From assembly GCA_027053375.1 (NCBI GenBank), contig JALUJC010000312.1:1-7220 (forward strand): 7,220 nt of DNA, written 5' to 3'. Under the pieces are notes generated by a model. That model did no database searches, had not been told where the DNA came from, and saw only the letters and a program-made list of their open reading frames with translations. This document shows positions 1-6,231 of this stretch, one piece after another. A program made the position numbers and the translations under genes. Source of the DNA: Caldifarciminota bacterium. GTDB taxonomy: Bacteria; Hydrothermota; Hydrothermia; S141-80. Position 1 is the stretch's first letter. Every line of letters starts with the position of its first letter.

Positions 1-1294
1 GGGCATGGTAGCAGTATTTCCATACCACGGGAGGATGATAGGCCCACGAATCCCCTTCTTTACGAAGCCAGCCCCGATCCCGAACGGTGTCCAGGAAGCG
101 GATCACCTTGCCTGGATCTTCCCGTGAAAAGAGCTGACGGACTTCCTCAACCTGAAAGGTGGGGCCCAGGACAGAGAGGCTGATCAGAAACTGGCGAAGT
201 GCGGCAGGCAGGCTTTCCACCACCGGTTCCAGCCGGGACATCAACTCAGGATGAAGGGGCTGGAGAAGGCGTCGGCTCCACTGATCGGGATGACGAAACA
301 GGGCAAAGAGCAGGTCGGGGTATCCGCCGCTCAGGGTGTGCAGGTGCGTGATCTGGTCAGCATCCAGGGGGAGACGAAGCAGGTTGGTTGCCAGATGAAG
401 CACGTCCGAAAGGGGCATGGGATGAAGCGGGATGGGCAGATGACGACCGCTGCGGCGCAGGCTGTCTTCCCAGCGAACAAGCCCCTGGGGAGGAGGATTT
501 CCCGTGCTGACCACCTCATAGATCACCCCCAGCCGGGCCTGAAGAGAACCTGTTAGCAACGACCGGAGGAAGGTCAGCGCTTCCGAGGGCAGGCGGGTGG
601 GATCTTTGACATAGAGCAGAATGGTGTGCTCCCGGGCCACTTCAAGCAACGCCTTCAGAGAAGGTTCCCGGGCACCATGCGCCAGGATAGGGAGCAGAAG
701 GTTAAGCCAGAATGGAAAGGTGATGTCCTTTTCCTCTTCAACAGAAACGTCCACAATCTGGATTTTTTTCAGCTTGGCAAGTCGCAGGATTCGTTCCACA
801 AGGGCATCGGGACGGCACCAGGCGTGACCGTGAATCCCGATCGCCAGGGGTTGCCCGGACATGATCTGGTCAAGTGCACGTTCAATTCCCTTGAGGGGAC
901 CGCTGAAATAGGCATCCCAGGCTGTGGTTTCCTCCATCTGTCCGGGGGTCTGTCCCTGGCCCCCTTCTCCACCGGCACGGAGGAGATCTGCCGGTGTTTC
1001 GCCGTCGTCTGGATAGATCCGGGTTTCAATGGATGAAATGCGATCTCCAAGAACAGAGATCAGCCGTTCTCTGATCCGGGATTCAAAATGCTTGGGAGTG
1101 TGAGGGAAGATCACCACCACGGTTCCTGGAGATTCTTCCAGCACGAAGTCACTCTTTTTGATAATCCTTCGAAGGTTAACAAGAAAAGTGTCCAGCGATT
1201 CTCCGCCTTTCCGGTGGATCCGGTAAACGATGAACGTGTCCTGCAGCACCCGATGGCGTTCGATCAGGTCCTGGAGAACGGCTTCAAGGTTCAT
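1..1294 (-). CDS. Unrecognised large protein: degenerate GGDEF-like domain plus degenerate STAND/AAA-like region (3' end outside window)
   Basis: The frame is open for 431 codons from ATG at 1294 to the window edge, with no stop, so the C-terminus is missing. Residues about 20-110 resemble a GGDEF/cyclase-type fold: KKSDFVLEESPGTVVVIFPHT matches the strand-turn-strand around the signature, and YPDDGETPADLL matches the usual 'YPEDG-T-x-x-LL' segment, but the GGDEF loop itself is gone. Residues about 126-345 resemble a STAND/AAA ATPase: GIHGHAWCRPD (153-163) sits where a P-loop belongs, LLYVKDPTRLPSEALTFLRSL (226-246) where Walker B belongs, and LSGGYPDLLFALF (321-333) where 'TGGNPLFL' belongs. 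Residues about 361-415 look like the following winged-helix region. No catalytic residues survive, so a binding or scaffold role is an inference. The gene starts 4 bases after the ftsZ stop with no visible Shine-Dalgarno, which suggests translational coupling. In such proteins TPR repeats often follow, which cannot be tested here. The domain assignments are by eye. Confidence 0.75.
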   Translation of the reverse strand, partial: MNLEAVLQDLIERHRVLQDTFIVYRIHRKGGESLDTFLVNLRRIIKKSDFVLEESPGTVVVIFPHTPKHFESRIRERLISVLGDRISSIETRIYPDDGETPADLLRAGGEGGQGQTPGQMEETTAWDAYFSGPLKGIERALDQIMSGQPLAIGIHGHAWCRPDALVERILRLAKLKKIQIVDVSVEEEKDITFPFWLNLLLPILAHGAREPSLKALLEVAREHTILLYVKDPTRLPSEALTFLRSLLTGSLQARLGVIYEVVSTGNPPPQGLVRWEDSLRRSGRHLPIPLHPMPLSDVLHLATNLLRLPLDADQITHLHTLSGGYPDLLFALFRHPDQWSRRLLQPLHPELMSRLEPVVESLPAALRQFLISLSVLGPTFQVEEVRQLFSREDPGKVIRFLDTVRDRGWLRKEGDSWAYHPPVVWKYCYHA

Positions 1295-1298
1295 GGAT

Positions 1299-2381
1299 TC
1301 AATTGTATTTTCTACGGTAGTACGCTGGAAGATCCGGGTTGTCCGGCGGTTTTCTGGTGGTGTCGGTTCCTGGGCGGGGACGTTTACGGACGAGGGGTGA
1401 AATTCCTCTGCGTGCACGCTGGGCAATGCCAGAGGCAATGATGGTGATTTCCAGCTTTTCCCCCAGTTCGGGGATTCGGGTAAGACCATGGATAATTTCC
1501 GGTTCCTCACCGTTGACCGATGCCTCGCTGCGAACCCGCCCCAGAATATAGTTCCATTCGTCACTCAGGGGTTCCCGCTCCTCACTCCCGAAAACCACGT
1601 TGAGCAGCACATGGCGGGCGCCCTCAATGGACTGGTGTTCAAGAATGGGGCTTCGGAGCGCACGCTCCAGGGCTTTTTCCACCCGATCTTCCCCTTCCGC
1701 CGTCCCGATCCCCATCATGGCCTGGCCCCCTTTCCGAAGGACCGTATCCACGTCACGGAAATCCACATTGATGATTCCGGAATGGGAGATGATATCCAGG
1801 ATCCCCTTTACACTACGATAGAGCACCATGCTTCCTTCACGAAGCGCCTGGGTGAAGGGTTTTTTCCCTGCAAGTTCAAGCAGTCGATCGTTGTGAATCG
1901 TGATGTAGGTGTCCACGTGGGGTTTCATCTTCTCCAGGGCTTCCGAAGCCACTTCCCATTTGCGTCGACCTTCATTGGAGAAGGGTAGGGTGACCACCGC
2001 CACACTCAGAATCCCACGTTCTGCAATGGCCTGAGCGGCCACCGGAAGGGCACCGGATCCTGTCCCTCCTCCAAAACCAGCGGTCAGGAAGACCATATGG
2101 GCTCCTTCCAGCTCCTTCATCAACTCGTCCAGGGACTCTTCCATGGCGCGGGCACCAAGGTCCGGGTTGGCCCCTGCACCCAGCCCACCGCTCACGTTTG
2201 GCCCCAGGACGATCTTTTTGTGGGCGCGAATTTTCTCAAGGTCCTGAGCGTCCGTGTTCAGCGCAATGAGATCCGCACCGTTGACCCCCGCCTGCATGAG
2301 ATGATCCAGGGTGTTCCCCCCACATCCACCAATCCCCAGCACCACGATCCGGGGTCCCAGGGATTTTCTCTTCTGGGCCAT
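1299..2381 (-). CDS. ftsZ: Cell division GTPase FtsZ (divergent)
   Basis: FtsZ is the tubulin homologue that polymerises at mid-cell with GTP and recruits the divisome. The 360-residue protein shows the nucleotide-binding start GIGGCGGN (16-23), NTD (42-44), GLGAGANP (67-73 region), the signature loop GGGTGSG (104-110), PFSNEGRR (133-140), HNDRLL (163-168) and the T7 loop NVDFRDVDTVL (205-215). The two catalytic aspartates, D207 and D210, are present. After a short basic linker (about 321-349) it ends in DLPAYYRRKYN, a good match to the conserved C-terminal peptide bound by FtsA and other partners. Oddities: Ser replaces the second Thr of the usual GGGTGTG, and the guanine-side helix reads ALREGSMVL instead of AF..A-D/N..VL. 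I chose the ATG at 2381 because AAGGGAGG lies 7 bases upstream; two in-frame ATGs further upstream (2423, 2408) overlap or touch the ftsA end and lack this site. Length is typical to slightly short. Confidence 0.95.
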   Translation of the reverse strand: MAQKRKSLGPRIVVLGIGGCGGNTLDHLMQAGVNGADLIALNTDAQDLEKIRAHKKIVLGPNVSGGLGAGANPDLGARAMEESLDELMKELEGAHMVFLTAGFGGGTGSGALPVAAQAIAERGILSVAVVTLPFSNEGRRKWEVASEALEKMKPHVDTYITIHNDRLLELAGKKPFTQALREGSMVLYRSVKGILDIISHSGIINVDFRDVDTVLRKGGQAMMGIGTAEGEDRVEKALERALRSPILEHQSIEGARHVLLNVVFGSEEREPLSDEWNYILGRVRSEASVNGEEPEIIHGLTRIPELGEKLEITIIASGIAQRARRGISPLVRKRPRPGTDTTRKPPDNPDLPAYYRRKYN

Positions 2382-2388
2382 GGCCCGC

Positions 2389-2396
2389 CCTCCCTT
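2389..2396 (-). promoter_or_regulatory. Shine-Dalgarno of ftsZ
   Basis: AAGGGAGG on the minus strand lies 7 bases before the ATG at 2381, within the 23-base gap after the ftsA stop. It is a strong ribosome binding site and decides the ftsZ start against the upstream in-frame ATGs at 2408 and 2423. It also suggests that ftsZ is translated independently rather than only by coupling to ftsA, which fits the high FtsZ level cells usually need. Confidence 0.8.
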
Positions 2397-2404
2397 TGTT
2401 TTTT

Positions 2405-3637
2405 TCATTCCAGCCCCAGCCATTTCCAGAATTCCCGAAGTTTATCCTTCCAGCTCGATGCCTGAATGGGAAGCCCCGATCGCAGTCCATGGGCGTCCTG
2501 AGCGGTGACCGCGTATTTCCGCATCAACCCATAGAGCGGGAAAAAGCCGGGGTCATCAGCCTGCTGAGACGATCCTGTAACCCCTGTGACCCGGGGTTCC
2601 CGCACGTTCATCTCCAGGATCTCCATGCCCGCTTCCAGGATCCCACCCAGGAGGAGCATCATCCCGTTCAGAATGGCACCGGAAGCCAGCAGACCGAGGC
2701 GTTCCTTTTCCTCCAGTCGGGTGCGTATCCGATGGAAAAAATCCTCGGCACGATAGGTGAGTACCCTGGCAAGTTCTTCCCGGGAAACCTTGTAGGTTTT
2801 GCTGTCCCAGTTGAGTTCCACGAACAGCTGATCCTCGGTCCGGCGGTCAAAATACAGGGCGCCGTTGGTCATCACCAGATCCTCGGCGATCCCCAGAGGA
2901 ATCTGGAAGAACTGTGCCACGTCTCGTACGTAATGAACATACCCTACAGGGAGGTTGAACACGTCCAGCAGGGAGTTCTGGTACCACACGGCCACATCGC
3001 TGCTCTGCTTTCCGGTTTCAATCACCACCACCCCGTGCAACCGGTCCATGGAGTCGGTGACCAGAAGACTGCTTCCATAAGCCCGGGTATGAAACTCAAA
3101 GTCCCGGATCCCCACCTGTCGCAGCAGGTCCTGAAGGTTGGTGAGCACGGTCCTCGGCGCCGTGAGGAGAAAGCCCTGAACACGCAGGCGCCGTGCCCGC
3201 ATTTCCACGGGATTGTGCACCTTCTGCTCGTTGTCCAGTTCGTAATAGGAGGGATAGAAGTTCAGAATTTCGTCCTCCTGTGGGATGTTGGCACTTGTTT
3301 TGGCCTGTTGAATGGCCCGCTGCTGATCGTACATGGAAATCTTTCCACTGGGGATCTGGACGGAACCGTCCGTTTCATAGCCCCGGACCTCACTGGATAG
3401 GCTGATGACCGTGCGGGGAGGGGTGTGGATTTCGGCATCCTTCAGGACCCGCTGGATCAGCTGCTCCAGCGTCGCACGCGCGGCGGGCATCTCGTCAATG
3501 AACCCCTTCCGGAAACCCTCGGCAGGATGTTCCACAGCGGCATGGACCTGGAGCTGGTCATGAATCACCTCACCCAGCGCTGCGCGCACGGGGTCATCCC
3601 CGATGTCCAGCCCCAGGATCAACCGTGTTCGCTTCAT
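2405..3637 (-). CDS. ftsA: Cell division protein FtsA (divergent actin-like membrane tether)
   Basis: FtsA is an actin-like protein that anchors FtsZ filaments to the membrane and signals to later divisome proteins. The 410-residue length is normal. Family marks are LDIGDDPVRAALGEV (10-24), GFRKGFIDEM (41-50), the 1C (SHS2) region with SGKISMYDQQRAI (97-109) and HNPVEMRARRLRV (141-153), GVVVIETGKQSSDVAVW (202-218), LPVGYVHYVRDVA (229-241), AEDLVMTNGAL (251-261) and DDPGFFPLYGLMRKYA (361-376). The end, SSWKDKLREFWKWLGL (394-409), is an amphipathic helix typical of the membrane-targeting sequence. Unusual points: the phosphate-1 loop has DD where Thr/Ser is usual, the phosphate-2 Asp is Glu, and the adenosine motif is ASGAILNG rather than TGG.A.L.G. 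ATP binding may therefore be altered. The start ATG overlaps the ftsQ stop (ATGA). No clear Shine-Dalgarno precedes it, so translation is probably coupled. The neighbour ftsZ and its matching C-terminal peptide support the assignment. Confidence 0.92.
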   Translation of the reverse strand: MKRTRLILGLDIGDDPVRAALGEVIHDQLQVHAAVEHPAEGFRKGFIDEMPAARATLEQLIQRVLKDAEIHTPPRTVISLSSEVRGYETDGSVQIPSGKISMYDQQRAIQQAKTSANIPQEDEILNFYPSYYELDNEQKVHNPVEMRARRLRVQGFLLTAPRTVLTNLQDLLRQVGIRDFEFHTRAYGSSLLVTDSMDRLHGVVVIETGKQSSDVAVWYQNSLLDVFNLPVGYVHYVRDVAQFFQIPLGIAEDLVMTNGALYFDRRTEDQLFVELNWDSKTYKVSREELARVLTYRAEDFFHRIRTRLEEKERLGLLASGAILNGMMLLLGGILEAGMEILEMNVREPRVTGVTGSSQQADDPGFFPLYGLMRKYAVTAQDAHGLRSGLPIQASSWKDKLREFWKWLGLE

Positions 3638-3990
3638 GGGAACGTTCTGACCCAGACACCCTGTTTCAAACCACGAAAATCCAGCATCACCCCACGCGCA
3701 TCGGGATGGGTTTCAAGCCAGCGAAGCAAGGTCCGCAAACGTTGCTCCCGGTACCGTCCTCCGATCAGTACCCGTATATCCCCTTTCAGGATCAGCGTAT
3801 CCCCCTTCTCCTTCACCACCCGTGCCCGAAGGCGCGGGTAGCGTGTAATCCAGTCGTGTACCCCGGTTTCTTCACGAAAGGATACACGTTTCATAATGAA
3901 ATTGCAAGCCCCGCGATCTGCAGCAGTATATCCCGCAAGGAAAAGAGCGCCCCAGACCACCAGACGTGCCACCCAGACCCGCTTTACCAT
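3634..3990 (-). CDS. ftsQ: Minimal FtsQ/DivIB-like division protein
   Basis: The product is a 118-residue predicted single-pass membrane protein. It has a short basic N-terminus (MVKR), one hydrophobic segment (about 6-25) and an extracytoplasmic tail. Residues about 63-118 resemble the last part of the FtsQ beta domain: DTLILKGDIRVLIGG, then YREQRLRTLLRWL, then GVMLDFRGLKQGVWVR, matching the family pattern 'l.L.dg..v.lG....KL..L..ll....iDlR.....v.v'. FtsQ/DivIB is normally about 200-280 residues with a POTRA domain after the membrane segment. Here that domain and the first half of the beta domain are absent. FtsQ links FtsA/FtsZ to the FtsB-FtsL and septal synthase complex. The ATG at 3990 overlaps the murB stop by 7 bases, with the purine-rich GGGGGGAAG just upstream. 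The position between murB and ftsA is the standard ftsQ site and carries much of the weight of this call. An unrelated small membrane protein remains possible. Confidence 0.65.
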   Translation of the reverse strand: MVKRVWVARLVVWGALFLAGYTAADRGACNFIMKRVSFREETGVHDWITRYPRLRARVVKEKGDTLILKGDIRVLIGGRYREQRLRTLLRWLETHPDARGVMLDFRGLKQGVWVRTFP

Positions 3991-4898
3991 GGTTCTTCCC
4001 CCCGGGGCCCCACAAGGACCACTTCCGGGTGGAGCGATATGCCTCGCTCTCGTTGCACCCTTTGCCGGATTTCCCGGATCAGTTCCAGCACGTCCCGGGC
4101 ACGTGCCTCTCCCCGGTGAACCAGAAAGTTGGCATGCCGCCTGGAGACCCACACCCCCCCCACACGGTATCCTTTCAATCCCATCTGGTCAAGAATCCGA
4201 CCTGCAGAATCTCCTGGAGGGTTTCGGAAGATACACCCTGAGGAACGGAATCCATAGGGCTGACTCCGGGTGCGGCGGGCATAGATGTTGTTCATTTGCT
4301 GGCGAATGGCATCTGGATTCCCCGGACGGAGTTGCAGCGCCACCCGCCAGATTACCCCCTCCCGACGTACCTGGCTGTCGCGGTAGACGAAACCGGCCTC
4401 ATCTCCGGAAATCCGGTGAAAGCTCCCATCCCATCGATACACTTCAATCCATGAGACCAGCTCGGCAATTTCCCGCCCAAACGCTCCCGCGTTTTTCGCC
4501 ACGGCACCCCCCAGGGTTCCCGGGATCCCATAGAGTTCTTCCATACCGCTCAGACCTGTGCGTGCCGCGTGCTGGATCACCCTGGAAAGGACCCATCCCG
4601 CGCCCACAACCATTTCATTGTGGTGAATGTTGAGATCTCTTGCGCCGGAGGGGTGAAGCACCACCCCCTGGAACCCCTCGTCGGTGAACAGGGTGTCGGA
4701 GCCACCTCCCAGAACATAACGGGGAAGGGTGGTCTCCTGGAGGGTCTGGAGGATGATTTTCAGCGCGCGTTCGCTTCGAATTTCCACCCAGTACCGTGCG
4801 GGTCCTCCCACCCCCATGGTGGTGTGCCGATGGAGGGGCTCCTGTTCCCTGACCTCCAGATCAGGATTTGACAACACGCTCTCCAACCTGCCAGACAT
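3984..4898 (-). CDS. murB: UDP-N-acetylenolpyruvoylglucosamine reductase MurB
   Basis: MurB uses NADPH and bound FAD to reduce UDP-GlcNAc-enolpyruvate to UDP-MurNAc, the second committed step of peptidoglycan synthesis, in the cytoplasm. The 304 residues include HTTMGVGGPA (25-34), VLGGGSDTLFTDEGFQG (62-78), GAGW (99-102), MEELYGIPGTLGGAVAKNAGAFG (119-141), FVYRDS (170-175, with the conserved Arg173), RRTRSQPYGFRSSGCIFRNP (208-227), AGRILDQMGLKGYRVGG (232-248), VSRRHANF (251-258) and LHPEVVLVG (289-297, with the conserved Glu292). The length fits the shorter MurB subtype of about 300 residues. Cys222 occupies the place of the usual catalytic Ser. I chose the ATG at 4898 because GGGAG lies 6 bases upstream and the family N-terminus fits; an ATG at 5027 would add 43 non-homologous residues buried in murC. 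The gene overlaps the murC end by 38 bases. Confidence 0.95.
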   Translation of the reverse strand: MSGRLESVLSNPDLEVREQEPLHRHTTMGVGGPARYWVEIRSERALKIILQTLQETTLPRYVLGGGSDTLFTDEGFQGVVLHPSGARDLNIHHNEMVVGAGWVLSRVIQHAARTGLSGMEELYGIPGTLGGAVAKNAGAFGREIAELVSWIEVYRWDGSFHRISGDEAGFVYRDSQVRREGVIWRVALQLRPGNPDAIRQQMNNIYARRTRSQPYGFRSSGCIFRNPPGDSAGRILDQMGLKGYRVGGVWVSRRHANFLVHRGEARARDVLELIREIRQRVQRERGISLHPEVVLVGPRGEEPW

Positions 4899-6231
4899 TT
4901 CCCGCTCCCAGGGTGAGCAACAGGGTGTGGCGCAGGCCCCGTTCCCGGATCCACTGCACGGCATCCTCAAGGCTTTCAGCCATGTGGTAGGGGAGCTGAG
5001 GATGCGCACGCCGGAGCGAAGCCTCAATCAGCTGGGAGGAAACGCCAGGAATGGGTGTCTCCCCCGCTGGATAGACCGGGAGAAGAACAAGTTCGTCCGT
5101 GTTCCCCAGCACCTCACCGAACTCCCGCCAGAGATCCCGGGTGCGGGTGTACCGGTGAGGCTGGAACACCGTGAGAATTTTCCCGGACCAGAAAGCCCGT
5201 GCCGTTTCCAGGACGGCGGCAATCTCCGTGGGATGGTGCCCATAGTCGTCCACCCAGACCCAGTCTTCTCCCTCGGCGCGGATCTCAAATCTTCGGGCCA
5301 CGCCCCGAAAGGTTTTGAGGGCTCGAGCGGCCTCCACCAGGTCCAGATGGAGCACTTCGGCCACACACAGGGCCGCAAGGGCGTTCAGGACGTTGTGTTT
5401 TCCCGGGATCGGAAGGTAAACGCGCGTGCGGGGCTGCTGATCCTGGACCAGCCGGAAAGTGACCGAACGCCCATCGGTCTGGATATCTTCGGCACGCAGA
5501 TGGGCATCGGGACTGAAGCCAAAGGTCAGTTTTCGCCCACGGAGTTCGGGGAGCAGATCCCGGAGATAAAGGTTGTCGATCCCCACCACGGCAGCTCCAT
5601 AGAAGGGGACCCGGTTCAGGAAGTCAAGGAAGGCTTCCTGGATTTTCAATACCGACCGGTAGGTGTTAAGATGTTCCCGGTCAATGTTGGTAGCCACGGC
5701 CACCGTGGGGTACAGATACAGAAAAGAGCGGTCGGATTCATCGGCCTCGGCTACGAGATATCGGCTTTCTCCTGCACGGGCACCGCTGTCGTATCCAAGC
5801 AGGCGCCCTCCCACCAGTGTGGTGGGATCCAGCCCCATCACGTGCAGCATGTGGCCGATCATGGAGGTGGTGGTGGTTTTTCCGTGTGCCCCGCTCACCG
5901 CGATGGCGTATTTCATACGCATCAGCTCCGCCAGCATGGCAGCCCGGGGAATCAGCGGAATTCCCCGGCTCCGGGCTTCCACCAGTTCGGGATTGTCCTC
6001 GGGGATGGCGGTGGATACCACCACCGCCTGCGCATTGCCGAGGTGCTGGGCATCGTGTCCATAGAAGATCTGGATACCCAGCTTTTCCAGTCGACGGGTC
6101 ACGTCGGTCACATGCAGATCCGATCCCTGCACACGGAATCCCATGTTGTGAAAGATTTCGGCGAGTCCGGACATGCCGGATCCCCCGATTCCCACGAAAT
6201 GCAGGTGTCGATACTGTTCAGGAATCAGCAT
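4861..6231 (-). CDS. murC: UDP-N-acetylmuramate--L-alanine ligase MurC
   Basis: MurC ligates L-alanine to UDP-MurNAc with ATP, starting the peptide stem in the cytoplasm. The 456-residue protein has the normal length and the three Mur ligase domains. The N-terminal Rossmann-like domain shows HFVGIGGSGMSGLAEI (11-26) and GSDLH (36-40). The central ATPase domain has the P-loop SGAHGKTTTTSM (113-124), EADESDRSF (162-170), TNIDREHL (181-188) and IPGKHNVLNALAA (275-287). The C-terminal domain has GVARRFE (310-316), VDDYGHHPTEI (327-337), FQPHRYTRT (356-364), the segment LPVYPAGE (384-391) and the terminal LGAGNVW (441-447). All expected catalytic features are present, so I infer an active enzyme. 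The ATG at 6231 has GGAGGG just upstream and overlaps the murG end by 14 bases. Confidence 0.98.
   Translation of the reverse strand: MLIPEQYRHLHFVGIGGSGMSGLAEIFHNMGFRVQGSDLHVTDVTRRLEKLGIQIFYGHDAQHLGNAQAVVVSTAIPEDNPELVEARSRGIPLIPRAAMLAELMRMKYAIAVSGAHGKTTTTSMIGHMLHVMGLDPTTLVGGRLLGYDSGARAGESRYLVAEADESDRSFLYLYPTVAVATNIDREHLNTYRSVLKIQEAFLDFLNRVPFYGAAVVGIDNLYLRDLLPELRGRKLTFGFSPDAHLRAEDIQTDGRSVTFRLVQDQQPRTRVYLPIPGKHNVLNALAALCVAEVLHLDLVEAARALKTFRGVARRFEIRAEGEDWVWVDDYGHHPTEIAAVLETARAFWSGKILTVFQPHRYTRTRDLWREFGEVLGNTDELVLLPVYPAGETPIPGVSSQLIEASLRRAHPQLPYHMAESLEDAVQWIRERGLRHTLLLTLGAGNVWQVGERVVKS
4905..4909 (-). promoter_or_regulatory. Shine-Dalgarno of murB
   Basis: GGGAG on the minus strand lies 6 bases before the ATG at 4898, inside the last codons of murC. 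It supports this start over the in-frame ATG at 5027. GTG and TTG codons a few residues downstream (residues 8-9) are possible but poorer alternatives. Confidence 0.6.

Noticed and set aside
769..1050. A 93-codon minus-strand frame and several plus-strand frames in the first 1300 bases
   Set aside because: They overlap the 431-codon open frame from 1294 to the window edge, which has coherent domain-like patterns and no stop, so these are shadows.
2396..3400. A 334-codon plus-strand open frame opposite ftsA
   Set aside because: It is a shadow of the ftsA frame with no family resemblance; ftsA is clearly the coding strand.
3634..3990. A frameshift explaining the short ftsQ
   Set aside because: The missing domain would have to lie between the murB end and this gene, but they overlap, so there is no leftover sequence that could encode POTRA in another frame. 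A real deletion remains possible.
3991..4152. A longer ftsQ start at 4152
   Set aside because: It would add 54 Gly/Pro/Arg-rich residues lying inside murB in another frame. The ATG at 3990 gives the expected short basic N-terminus followed directly by the membrane segment.
4899..5027. A longer murB start at 5027
   Set aside because: The extra 43 residues lie inside murC, show no MurB similarity, and the ATG at 4898 has a Shine-Dalgarno.
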